A stretch of 64,000 nt of DNA. Source: Liolophura sinensis (lineage: Eukaryota > Mollusca > Polyplacophora > Chitonida > Chitonidae). The position numbers and the translations under genes are program-made. Of this stretch, positions 44,888 to 56,110 are shown in pieces. The stretch covers positions 102,977 through 166,976 of the forward strand of contig NW_027017983.1 in NCBI RefSeq assembly GCF_032854445.1. Direction: 5' to 3'. The notes below the pieces were generated by a model, which did not search any database, had not been told where the DNA came from, and saw nothing but the letters and a program-made list of their open reading frames with translations. The number at the start of each line of letters is the position of its first letter. Positions within the stretch are counted from its first letter, which is position 1.

Positions 44888-45009
44888 CTGCATCGGCAGA
44901 CACATTATGAGAACAAGGATATCCGACGCTGCCAGACTGCACATAAGGACATTGGTTGAATTTCGAACTGTCTTTGATTTCGCAACAGCAATTAGGATAA
45001 GCACATTCC
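44888..45009 (-). CDS. Class A GPCR, exon encoding end of TM1, first intracellular loop and TM2
   Basis: A 122-bp internal exon is flanked by an acceptor (polypyrimidine tract then CAG at 45012-45010) and a perfect donor (CAG|GTAAGT, intron from 44887). It starts with two bases finishing the split Gly codon and ends in phase 0. It encodes GNVLILIAVAKSK (TM1 with Asn1.50), a short basic loop, then TNVLMCSLAASDILVLIMC with the LAxxD motif (Asp2.50), ending CLPMQ. This TM1-loop-TM2 layout is typical of invertebrate peptide receptors (cholecystokinin, galanin, orexin and similar groups), but the subfamily is not resolved. The surrounding open frame 45115-44762 is longer only because intron sequence happens to lack stops. 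The exon sits between LINE debris at 44640-44790 and 45149-46232 and is itself free of repeats. The remaining five helices lie outside the parts of this window I could recognise. Confidence 0.85.
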
Positions 45010-45148
45010 CTGTGGAAGGCAAAAATGTAGTGAAACACTCGTCCTGGTATAATAATTGCATGCTTGTGTAAGAGATAACCCATGGTTCGGTTTTTTTTAA
45101 TATCTGTCTTGCCATATGCCAACACTGATTTTCTTTTTTTTTCTGTCT

Positions 45149-46232
45149 TCCAACACACCCTTGGAAAGAGACCCCATGAAGAATAAAATTGTGAGTTAGG
45201 CGAGAATGCCCGATGAGACACCCGTTAAAACTACTTGGTCTCCACGAGACGACATACCCTGAAAATGCAAATTACGGCCAATAATAGGATGAACACTTAG
45301 CAATTTATTATGACCCTGAAGGTCTCATTCACCCAGCCAAATGGGACGAATATATATCAGAAAATTAGAACGAAAATCCTTCAAAGGGAGTTCAACTTTT
45401 GTTATGGATATATTAAGGGCAGTTTTTGACTTCCTGTCTATGACTGTGTTTTCACAGACACCATTATGGTTCGGTATTCAACAGAACAAAGCATCTTTAC
45501 CTCTTTTAATTAGATTTCTAGGTAAGGCTAACGTTTCAGGAACAAGCGGATTTTAAAATTTATTATTCTGTATGGCCAAAAGGAAAGGCACTATAATCCA
45601 TAGTTGGCCTTTATTTCAAGAAAACTTTTGATTTGTATTGGATTGATTATATTCCCATAGGTCAAATATCAGTTTAGGTTATGGAAGAAGTGAGGGAGGT
45701 AACTCCTGGAAAATACACCAGGGCTATTTCTTCTAGCTTGATGTTGACTTCCACAATATAGTCCCGAACACAAACACGACCACCGAACGAAGGGATGTTG
45801 TCCGGACATTTAGTATATTTGTCTACGTATGGTGTATTAAAAAACACAGTCGTAGGCAGGGTTTGTTGGATGAGCTTCAAGCTTTGTAGCATATTAAAGC
45901 GTCAGATTTATGCGTCGGTTATATGAAGACGAGGTTTTTAAGAGCACCAAGGTTGAGCCTCAAACATTTTTATATAAGACGCGGAATCGTAAATGATTGA
46001 CCAATAGTCCAATTTAGACCTTACCTAAGAACGACAATGGTTCAATAAAATAGATCGGTCAGCCCTCTAATCGGTGATAGACATTACCGTGATTATATCG
46101 TGATTCTTTGTACATTTGGCTTTAAGCATTTTTATATGGAGGTATAAAAGCTAATTTATTATCCAATATTGCACCCAAAAATTTCATCCACGCTCTTCAT
46201 CTGTTTACCACAAAATTAACATCAAAACTGAG
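45149..46232 (-). mobile_element. Nimb-like LINE fragment (RT end, linker, RNase H) next to GPCR exon 2
   Basis: Minus-strand order: RT end (46232-46010), linker (45990-45600; frame 45892-45674 with LKLIQQTLPTTVFFN and SFGGRVCVRDYIVEVNIKLEE), RNase H (45600-45149). It is truncated 140 bp upstream of the acceptor of GPCR exon 2, and on the other side ends where plus-strand copy K begins. Old, with many indels. Confidence 0.8.
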
Positions 46233-46545
46233 CCCAGTGAATACAATACGCTCACATATTCTCGGTTGTGTGAGAGGCAGCCAGTGAGCGACCTGTTTGC
46301 CGTGGGTTGTGACCCGTAATCTCCGAGGACGGGATCCTAGTGGCTGTGGGTGTGTCGGTCTTGCGAGATCCTCACACCCAAAAACTTAAAAGACATTCTC
46401 ACTGAATGTTTCGGCCCACAACAATCGAAGAATTTACTTTAATTAAATAAAATATCTGATATATCTGTTTTTACATCCCCCCCCCTCCCCGCCCCCACCA
46501 TTCCCTGAACAGCTGTCAGGGAATAATTCGTGACACGGATGGTGA
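46233..46545 (+). mobile_element. LINE copy K, first part (5'UTR and ORF1 start), host of the nested copy L
   Basis: Plus-strand 5'UTR from CCCAGTGAATACAATACGCTCACAT, with an internal deletion joining it to ORF1 at about 46385 (KDILTECFGPQQSKNLL-type). The block ACAGCTGTCAGGGAATAATTCGTGACACGGATGGTGA follows, ending in the target-site duplication of copy L at 46532-46545. It continues at 52097. Confidence 0.88.
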
Positions 46546-46809
46546 ATGAATGAATGATTATGGCTTAACTCCACATCGTCAATATTTCAGCCATATCGTG
46601 GCGAGAACAAGGTGAAAACGCTAGACGGTTAAGGTTTTTTGATATGATAATATGAACATCAAAAGTAAAACAAAAGTACAGACATGTTTAAAATCGTATA
46701 AAAGAAAAATAGGAGTTAAAACTCGAAAACCACGGTTATAGTACATATATAAATGTATATGTATATAACTGTTTATCTATAGAGATTTATGACAATTAAA
46801 ATTCATATT

Positions 46810-49800
46810 TTATGATATAGGCCAATGGCCTTCAAATAATTTATGACAACATCGCCAGCGATGCTGTCAAATCAAGGTCAACCAAGATATGTTTGATGGC
46901 GTATTGAGCGTCATATCCAACACACTCGGGAGCACTGCTCCCACCTAAGATGAAAGTGTGTGTCAGATGAGAATGCCCAACACGACACCTCGTTAAAACT
47001 ACTTGGTCTCTACGAGACATTTGACAAGTATAGGCATTGTAGCTAATGACAGGATGAATGGCATGCAGTTTATTATGGACCTGCAAGTCCCATTCACCCT
47101 GCCAAAGGCGACGAATATATTTAAGAATATTAGACTTCACGTCAGTAAAAGGGATTTTAACCCGGGATACACGTTTATATAGGGCAGCTTTCGCTTCCCT
47201 GTCCACGACTGTTTCCATGGATACCAGTGTGACTTGGTATCCAACAGAATATAATATCTTTACCTCTTTTAATTAGTTTTCGGTGTTTGGCTATTATCTC
47301 AACTATCAATAGATTTTTAAATTTATTATTCTGAATCGCCAAAACACAAGACAGCGAGTCGCTGCATATCACTGCCCTTTGGGCATGCCCAGAAGAAACA
47401 TATGATCAGACCAGGAGTAAAGCCCTGGCCTCTGCAGAAAAGATAGAACATGAAGGTGGCAGACGAAGAGAAGTGATCTGCTGCTCTAAGACAGCCGCAG
47501 TCGCAACCCTGTCGCCATCCTTTGACATGTCAGTATATATAAATTTATAATCCATGTAATCAGCCTTGATGTCAGCAAAACTTTGCTGAATTATAAGAGG
47601 ATTTGTATTTGATTTATTATATTTACGTAGATCAAATATTAGTTGAGTTTGTGGAAGAAGCCATGGAGGAGACTCCGGAAAAGACACCCAAGCTATATCC
47701 TCCAGCTTGATGTTAGCTCCCACAATATGGTCCCGTATGCGAAGACCGAACGAAGGGATCTTGTAAGGACATTTGATATATTTGTCCACATATCATGGAT
47801 TGAAAACACAGTGGTAGGCAGTGTTTGTTGGATGAGCTTTAACCTTACTAGGGTATTAAAGGCTAAGTGTTATGCGTCGATGATATAAAAAAGGCTCATT
47901 AGCGTCTTAAACTTAAGGTATAAACTTTCTACCGGTGAGGATCTAAAAGCACCGAGGCTAAGCCTCAAACCCTGGTGATGAACAGGATCCAACATTTTAA
48001 TGTACGACTTACTAGCGGAACCGTAAATGATGGATCAATAGTCCAATTTAGACCTCACCAGAGAACGATGTAAGTTAAGTAAAACTGATCGGTCAGCACC
48101 CCAATCGGTGCTAGACACGACCTTAATTCTATCGAGAGCCTTTGTACATTTGGCTTTAAGCATTTTAATATGAGGTATAAAAGATAGCTTACTATCAAAT
48201 ATTATACCTAAAAATTTAGTTTGTCCAACAATTTTAACTTGTTCACCACAAAAATTAAGCTCAGGGTCAAAATGAAATTTCCGTTTATTACAAAAATGCA
48301 TACCGACGGTTTTAGACGTTGAAGCTCTAAAACCGTTTTCAGTTGCCCATTTCTCGATCTTATTGAGACAAAGCTGCAACTGACGTTGGATATTATTCAT
48401 ATTCTTAGCTCGGTAGTATATAAGAAAATCATCCACGTATAAACAACCCTCTGTGCCAGATGTTAACGTTTTTGCTAGGCTATTTATTTTTATGCTAAAC
48501 AGAGTTGGTGACAGAATGTTGCCCTTGGGTACGCCCATTTCCTGTTCATAAGAGTCAGAAAGAGTGGACCCAACCCGTACCTTAAGCTGACGATCAGATA
48601 AAAATTACACGGGATAATACACGCCTCTTTCAATGATGGTGGAAAATTACCAGTTATCCAAATATCATTAAGCAAGTCCAAGAGAGTCTCCAGTGGCTCA
48701 GGTGGTAAATGTTTCAGAAACTTGTAATATACGTTATCAGGACCACAAGCAGTATCGTGGGCCTTTTTTAACGCAGTTCTCAGATCTTTGATATTAAAAG
48801 GATGATCATAATTTTCTAAATTCTTAGAAGAAAAGGGCAATTTAATTTTCCCCTTCCGGTTTTTAATATGTTCGAGTTCTTTAATATAATTGTCAGAAGA
48901 GGATTTATATGAAATTGTCTCAGCTTGTTTATTAGCTATATCGGGTTGAGAAGTTAATATATTATCTCCATCTTTTAAATGCTGGACCTTTGCTCTATTA
49001 GTTTTGCCCTTAAGCTTCTGAACCATGTTTTTGGGCCTTACGCATGGGTGTTGTTGACGTAATGCCTAAAACAAAGCTCCACCAGCAAGATCGTCTCTTG
49101 GACTTGAGTAATCGGCGAGCCTTAGCTCTTAAAAAGCGAACCTGGTTTAAGTTATAATCATACGGACATATATTAAAATTTTGCTCGGCCTTTTTGCGGT
49201 TCTTAATGGCTTTTCGACAGTCCTGGTCACACCAGGGTATACTTTTGGATTTTGGATTTGTCGAGGTTTTAGGGATTGTTCTATTGGCAGCTCGTAAAAC
49301 AAGCTCGTTAAATTTTAATACAGGATCATCTGCTGCATTGAGAGCTTCTGATGTGATATCAGCCTCACAAAACATCTCATATGCGATCGAATTTCCACCT
49401 ACCTACACGCTCTAAAGAATTAGAAGTGATATATTCTAGGATTATAGGAAAATGGTGACTACCACAAAGATCGTCATGCACTTTCCAAGAAAAATCCGGG
49501 AGAAGTGATGGATCTGTGATAGTGAGATCGATGGAAGAATAAGTACCGTTACCGGGATGTAAATAGGTATTAGAACCATCATTGAAATAACACAGTTCCT
49601 CCTTCGATAAGAAGTCTTCCATTATCTTGCCCTTATCATTTATGTTGTTACTGCCCCATAGGGCGTTATGGGAATTAAAATCTCCCAATATTATAAAAGG
49701 TTTCGGCAATTAAAATAAATTATGTAACTGGAAAGCTGACACAGGAATGTTAGGAGGGATATACACTGAACATGTGATTGTTTCAGACAATGAAACACGG

Positions 49801-50081
49801 ACGGCCACAGCCTGAAGCTCTGTATCCAGAGCAACAGGGCTGTGAATAATATTGTTATTTATGAAGATCGAGGAGCCATCTGCAGCTCGCTCTTCTTCGT
49901 TTGAGTAAGTACTGTGTAATGAGTAATTTTTAAGAGTTGTCTTATTTTTGTCAGATGTCTTCAGGTGAGTTTCCTGAAGACACAGGGCTACTAGATTTAA
50001 TGATTGAACAAGCTGTGTTATTTCAATAAAATTTACCTTAAGACCTCGACTATTCCATTGTATAATTTTGTCTAAAAAGAC
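46810..50081 (-). pseudogene. ORF2 (APE endonuclease, RT, RNase H) of LINE copy L
   Basis: About 1,090 codons in other frames than one: endonuclease in 50138-49377 (IIQWNSRGLKVNF with NCRG changed to NSRG, CLQETHLK, FIILGDFNSHNALWGS, SHHFPII in place of SDHFPII); spacer 49375-49010; RT N-terminus 49026-48600; RT palm 48538-48035 (MGVPKGNILSPTLF, CLYVDDFLIYYR, WATENGFRASTSKTV); linker and RNase H start 47789-47406 (YTDMSKDGDRVA, SAEARALLL); RNase H 47372-46841 (VDREAKAAL, SRRDQVVLTRCRVGHSHLTH, CVGYDAQYAIKHILVD). At least six frameshifts. Catalytic YVDD, RNase H Glu and last Asp survive. Confidence 0.9.
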
Positions 50082-50082
50082 A

Positions 50083-51450
50083 TTATAGAGGAAGGCGTAT
50101 GGGGGATTTCTCTTTATGTTTGGACCGCAGACGACCATTCCTTGGAGATCGGCTGTTAGATCCCTCTGGTACTGGTGATGTGTTGATCACTTCCGAAAAT
50201 TGATGTTGAAGGACCAACGCCGTCCAACGATCCAAACCTATTATAAGTTTGGACTGGGTCCCTAGTGGCCTTAGAGGAGCGCTCTGTGGGGCCACTAGGT
50301 TTATTATGATCACTTTGAGATTTATTTCCGGACTTGGTTTTGGGAGTTTTTGTTTTGGATTGATTAGGTTCAGGTTTTTCAGTTTGATGTGGATTGTTTA
50401 CTGGTTTTATTTCCTGTATTGCAGTTGTCTGGGTTGAGCTGGAATTAAGCGCAAGGTGAGCCGGAAGTGACACAGAAGTAAAACTAGGTTTGTCGTTTCC
50501 AATGGGCCAAGTTTTTGAAGTTTGAGTAGCAACAGATGCTACTCGCTTGACCACAATGGCAAACGAAAATTGCAGTGAAGTATTAGAAAGAGAGGCCAGC
50601 TTACGGGACTCCTGATAAGATATATTGTTTTTGGATTTTAAATTCATTATTTGCTTTTCCTTAACAAAAAGCGGACAGCCCTTAGAGGATGCCATGTGAT
50701 CTCCACCGCAATTGCAGCACTTAACTGTGCTGCTGTAGTCAAAACCATCATGACCCTCACTGCCGCATCGAAAACAAACCAGTTTATTTTTACATTGGCC
50801 CTTGCCGTGAGCAAATTTTTGGCAAGTAAAACAGCGGATTGGGTTTGGGATATATAAATCTACACTATAGATTATATACGGACCAATGTAGCTGTATGAT
50901 GGAAGAGAGGTACTATTAAAAGTCAGCAGATATGTATTTAGTTTAAGGATATTACCAGCTTTGTGGTGAAGCGCTTCACTCTTGTAACACCCTGTGATTT
51001 TAATTCGTAGCAGATTTCTTCTTCCGAAAGTTCCAAAATATCTTGATCCCTGTCACGAATTATTCCCCGACAACTGTTGAGGGAATTTTGAGGGGATGTA
51101 AACACTGGTATGTCTGAAATTTTTTTCAAGGATAATAAATTTAATGATTGTTGTTGGGGGAAACATTCAATGAAAATGTCTCCGGATCTCCGCCTTTTTA
51201 CGTTTTTTAAGGTTCCAGCTACGCTATGAAGAGCCCGTTTTAATAGAAAAGGATGGATTTTAGAGGCTGGCCTTTGTTCACTCTTTGTTGAGAGAACAAT
51301 AAAAGCCTGCCAACTGTCCGGTCCATTACATTTATCAAGCGAGTCCGACAAAACCTCTAACTTCCTCTTTTTGTCGGTACTTGAATTCGTCTCAGAGGAG
51401 GATCTGACAGACACATTAGAAACATTTTGAGAAATATTTAAAGATGACAT
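50083..51450 (-). pseudogene. ORF1 (RNA-binding, three CCHC knuckles) of LINE copy L
   Basis: Start ATG at 51450-51448 (MSSLNISQNVSNVSV), chosen because it follows the 5'UTR and aligns with other copies; the frame is open upstream to 51549 only by chance. Residues 1-60 are Ser-rich with KKRKLEVLSDS; an RNA-binding-like region follows (IFIECFPQQQSLNLL, then EEEICYELKSQGVTRVKRF). A frameshift at ~50950 precedes the knuckles, CFTCQKFAHGKGQC, CFRCGSEGHDGFDY (last Cys changed to Tyr) and CCNCGGDHMASSKGC, at 50850-50670. A long Ser/Thr/Pro/Lys-rich tail is shifted again at ~50190. Expected length ~450 residues. Confidence 0.87.
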
Positions 51451-53820
51451 GGTATATATTTTGTAACAATTCACCCCATGTGTTCCCCACCCACCATGGA
51501 GTGCCAACAAGGGCGATGCCTGAACCTGCGGAGATCCAGCAGGACACACACCAAGGACTCCACATGAGGTATACTCAAATAGATGGCCTCAATGAGCAAA
51601 CCCCACCACGAGCTCCTGTCTCCCACCAAGTGAATAAGGTCACCCATTAGACACGTACTACTCGATTGACCCACGAGCCACCGCCTCAAACGTAATCCCT
51701 CGAAGGAAAGTTGAAATATATCATTTATTCTTTTATGAATGCTAGAGAGAAAACTTTGGGAGGACGCAGAGGCAAGACATGACCAAGCCGATTGATCGGA
51801 CCGGGCCCATCCGACCTCCCGTCTCTCCCCAAGTAAGGGCCAAAGTGACGTGTTGAGTGTGAGGATCTCGCAAGACCAACACGTCCTCAGCCATCAGGAT
51901 CCCGTCCTTGTAGATTACGGGTCGCAACCCAGGGCAAACAGGTCGCTCCCCAGTTGCCTCTCACACAACCGGGAAGATGTGAGCCTATTATATTCACCTG
52001 GCTCACACAGGAGAGCTCTAGGTTAGTCGACTTTTACGACAAGCCTGCCTAGAGGGCTGAGGTCCAATTCTTATCACCCCGGAAACCCCACGGGGGGACA
52101 CGGATGGTGATATAACTGACCTAACTGAGGAAGAAATCTGCCAAGAACTAAATTCATAGGGTGTTACCAGAGTGAAACGCGTCATTACTAGGAAATCTGG
52201 TAACCTCCTTAAACTTAATACATACCTTCTGACCTTTAACACTACCTCCCCTTCCGTCACATGTCTATGTTGGCCTATATAGGGTTAATGTAGATTTATA
52301 TATTCCTCATCCTACACGTTGTTTTAATTACCAGAGATTTGGTGACAAGGGCCAATGTAAGAATAAATGGATTTGCTCAAATGCGACAGTGAAGATCATG
52401 ATGGTTTCGACTGCAGAAACACAGTTAAGTGTTGCAACTGCTGTGGAGATCACATGGCCTCCTCAAGGGACTGCCAGCTTTTCGTTAAAGAAAAACATAT
52501 TATAAACTTGAAAATTAAAAACAATTTATCCCATCAGGACGCCCGGAAATTAGTCCCATTTTCTAATACTGCTCTTCAGACTTCGTTTGCCAATGTGGTC
52601 AAACGAGTAGCAACTGTAGCTACTCAAACCTCTTGGACATTGGAACCGACAAAACTAGTTATGTTTCTGTGCAACTTCCGACCCAACCTTCGTTTAAGTC
52701 TTCCATAACTCATAATACTTCAACACAGCAAATAAAAACAGTAAACAGTACAGAACACCCTGGTAAACCACTGGAGCCCAATTCCCCTAAAATAATGACA
52801 AAAACAAGTCCACAAACAAATCTCAAAGTAATTATAAACTAATAACTAATCAACCTAGTGGCCCCACAGAGCGCCCCTCTAAGGCCATTAGGAATCCTAT
52901 TCAAGCTTTCAATAATTTTGATCGTTGGAGGGCGTTGGTCCTTCAGCATCAGATGCAGATGTAATGGATGTATCACCCGCACCCGGGAGATCTTCCAGCC
53001 TATCTCCAAGGAAGGGTCGTCCCCGGTCCAAACATAAAAAATCTCCTATACATTTCCTTCCATAATGGTCATATTTGATAAAATTACACAGTGGAATTGT
53101 CAAGGCCTGAAGGTAAATTTTTTTGAAATAACACAGCTTGTTCAGTCATTATATCCTATTGCCCTTTGTCTTCAGAAAACTCACCTGAAGACAGGTGACA
53201 AGATAAAATAACTCACTTTATAGTACTTACTCACATGATGAAGAGCGAACTGCAGGCGGCTCTTCTATCTTCGTCAATTACAATATTATTCACAGCCCTG
53301 TTGCTAATTCTTTGGAGCGTGTAGCTAGGTGGAAATTCGTTCAAGCAGACTGGATCGCATTTGAGATGTTTTGTGAGGCTGATATCTCTCCGGAGACTCT
53401 CAATGCAGCAGATGATCCTATATCAAAATTTAATGAGCTTGTTTTACGAGTTGCCGATAAAACAATCCTTAAGACCTCGACAAATCCAAAATTCAAAAGT
53501 AAACGCTGTACGATAATAACTGTCGTAAAGCGACAAATGGCCGTAAAGAGTCTGAACGCAGATTTAATCGTTGTCCCAATGATAATAACTTAATCGTGGT
53601 ATTTTTAGGGCCAAGGTTCGTTGATTCGTCAAATTCAAAAGATGGATCTTGTTGAAGGAACGTAGTTTCAGGCATAACGTCAAAAACACCTATGTGCAGG
53701 GTCTGGAACATGGTTCAGAAACATACGGGCAAACCTCTCCATATGATATAGCAAATAATTTAGCTAAGACATTTCCCAAGAAACCCTTGTGAGAATACCT
53801 ACCGGCACATAGCTCTTAAC

Positions 53821-54110
53821 AGCTAAATGTAAAAAGGCTCTCCATATAATCAAGGTCCTGTCTAGCACCAGTTGGGGTGACTGACTGAGCCACGGAGGCC
53901 TCCGTTTCCGCTAGGAAGTCGTATATAAAAATGTTGGATCCTGTTCATCACCAAGGTTTAAGGACCTGCCGATCCATAATAACCCGCATTCCATTCATCC
54001 TGTCACTGGCTTTAATTCTTATACTTGTGGAATGTCTTGCAGAGACAAGTAATTTTAACTAAGTGTCGTACTGGGCATTCTCCTCTAACACACAATTTCA
54101 TCTTAGATGG
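53821..54110 (+). repeat. Templated insertion: two segments copied from further down the same LINE
   Basis: 53821-53962 (142 bp) repeats 54763-54904, and 53963-54110 (148 bp) repeats 55769-55916, each with about two mismatches. They are joined to each other and inserted in RT, replacing roughly 30 bp of the RT sequence between the LTS block and the DRLVWF block. The first junction shares AGCT. Confidence 0.9.
53880..53903 (-). other. Possible SINE-1 tRNA-head remnant, duplicated at 54822-54845
   Basis: In place of ~70 bp of LINE linker both copies read CTGAGCCACGGAGGCC, the complement of GGCCTCCGTGGCTCAG. From general knowledge of mollusc SINEs this resembles the tRNA-like 5' head missing from every SINE-1 copy here. 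It would mean a SINE inserted and then lost its body by deletion. Confidence 0.45.
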
Positions 54111-55136
54111 TTTATTGATAGACTTGTTTGGTTTCTTGACCCCAACAGGTTACTTTCTAATATACAGTATGGCTTTGGGCAAGGCAGATTTATTATGAAT
54201 CACCTTATCTGATTTGAAACCTTTATTTGTGATGGTTTTATCGATAATGAACATGTGGTGTCCACATTTTTCGACCTTTAAAAGGCCTACGACACTACAT
54301 GGAAATATGGTATTTTAAAAGACCTCGCGGACATGAGCCTACGGGTGGGGTTCACTCTTTCTGACTCTTATGAGCAGGAAATGGGTGTACCCCCAGGGCA
54401 GCATTCTAGTACCAACTCTGTTCAGGATAAAAAAATAGCCTAGCAAAAACATTAACATCTGGCACAGAGGGTTCTTCATACGTTAATGATTCCCTTATAT
54501 GCTACCGAGCTGAAAATATCAATAACATCGAACGTCAGTTGCAGCTTTGTCTCAATAAGATCGAGAAATGATCAACTGAAAACGGTTTAACATTTTCAGC
54601 GTCTGAAACCGTCGGTAGGCATTTTTGTAGCAAACGGGAACTTCACCTCGACCGAGAGCTTAATTTTTGTGGTAAACAGGTTAAAATTGCTGGAGAAACA
54701 AAAGTTTTATGTATAATATTTGATAGTAAGCTATATTTTATACCTCATATAAAATTGTTCAAAGCTAAATGTAAAAAGGCTCTCCATATAATCAAGGTCC
54801 TGTCTAGCACCAGTTGGGGTGACTGACTGAGCCACGGAGGCCTCCGTTTCCGTTAGGAAGTCGTATATAAAAATGTTGGATCTTGTTCATCACCAAGGTT
54901 TAAGCCTCAGCCTTGGTGCTTTTAGAACCTCACCAGTAGAGAGGTTATGCATGGAGGCTAATGAGCCTTCTAAATATAACCGACGTATAAAGTTGAACCT
55001 TCAATATGCTGTAAAGCTTAAGGCTCATCCAAAAAACCCTGTGCACGATTGTGGTTTCAACCCTTAATATGTAGACAAATTTAATAAATGTCCCATTAAG
55101 ATTCTTTCCTTTGGTCTTCGTATACGGGACAATATT

Positions 55137-56110
55137 GTGGCAGCAGGCATCGGTCTTCAGGACGTAGCTCCGGTGTCGTTTCGGGAGTCTCCTCCATGGC
55201 TACTTCCACAACCAAACTCAATATTTGATCTACATAAACATAATAAGTCAGATACGAATCCTTGTATAATTCGGCAAAGCTTTGGCGAAATTAGGGCTAC
55301 TTATAGGTATTACAAATTTATATACACTGAGGGGTCAAAGGGTCGGAACAGAGTTGCGGCTGCGGCTGTCTTAGAACCGCAGGTTACTTCTCTTTGTCTT
55401 CCACCTTCTTCTATCTTCCATGCCGAGGCCAGGGCTATGCTCCTGGTGTTATCATATGTTTCTTGTGGGCGTGCACAGAGGGCAGTGATATGTAACGACC
55501 AGCTTTCTTGCCTTGTGGCAATACAGTATAATAAATTGAAAAAAATGGACTTATACTTTAAATATCAGGCCTACATAGAAAAATGATTAATAGAGGTGAA
55601 GATATTATATTCTGTTGGATAAGTCATATTGGTGTCCATGGAAACACAGTCATAGACAGGGAAGCGAAAACTGCCCTATATAAGTCTGTAATTCGGATTA
55701 AAATCCCACGTACTGACTTACGTCCAAATATTCTTAAATATATTCCTCTCCTTTGTCAGCGTGAATGGGACCTGCCGATCCATAATAACCCGCATTCCAT
55801 TCATCCTGTCACTGGCTTTAATTCTTATACTTGTGGAATGTCTCGCAGAGACAAGTAATTTTAACTAAGTGTCGCACTGGGCATTCTCCTCTAACACACA
55901 ATTTCATCTTAGATGGGAGCAGTGCTTCCGAGTGTGTTTGATGTGATGCCCAATTTTATCATCAAACATATCCTGGTTGACTGTGTAGACTTTGCGTATT
56001 TTCGGCAAAGATTCTACACAGTCAACTCAATATATGATTTATTTGACGTCATCGCTGGCGATGTTATCACAAAATATTTGAAGGCCATTGGCTTATACCA
56101 TAGAATTTAA
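55137..56110 (+). pseudogene. Linker end and RNase H of LINE copy K
   Basis: Frame 55137-55586 contains APVSFRESPPWLLPQP, then RNase H blocks YTEGSKGRN (first catalytic Asp now Glu), HAEARAMLLVLSYV (Glu present), NDQLSCLVAIQ (Asp present). Frame 55583-55858 gives ISHIGVHGNTVIDREAKTALYK (last Asp present) and FNSYTCGMSRRDK. Frame 55913-56110 gives the end of the tail, IKHILVDCVDFAYFRQRFY. This is one of the most readable RNase H domains in the window. Confidence 0.87.

Larger units (their letters stand above)
46546..52096 (-). mobile_element. Full-length Nimb-like LINE copy L, 5551 bp, with 14-bp target-site duplication
   Basis: Duplication GACACGGATGGTGA at 46532-46545 and 52097-52110, both in ORF1 of host copy K. 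From the minus-strand 5' end (52096; CCCCCGTGGGGTTTCCGGGG): 5'UTR with hairpin (52065-52021) to ~51460; ORF1 51450-50085; UAAUG 50085-50081; ORF2 to ~46810; 3'UTR 46810-46546 with the terminal hairpin and (ATTC)n tail. This is the reference copy for the family. Domain order APE - RT - RNase H - Cys/His tail plus simple-repeat tail fits the I superfamily, Nimb-like. Frameshifts show it is inactive, but it is among the youngest copies here. Confidence 0.95.

Noticed and set aside
44762-45115. 117-codon single-exon GPCR ORF
   Set aside because: Only codons between the acceptor at 45010 and donor at 44887 have receptor character; the rest is intron read-through. The splice-defined exon is preferred.
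44880-45221. 113-codon frame overlapping the GPCR exon in another frame
   Set aside because: Shadow of the exon on the same strand; no domain and includes LINE-adjacent sequence.
52021-52096. HDV-like self-cleaving ribozyme at the LINE 5' end
   Set aside because: There is a P4-like hairpin followed by CTAA and a P2-like outer pairing, but the space for P3 and the second P1 strand is missing. I keep it only as a structured 5'UTR.
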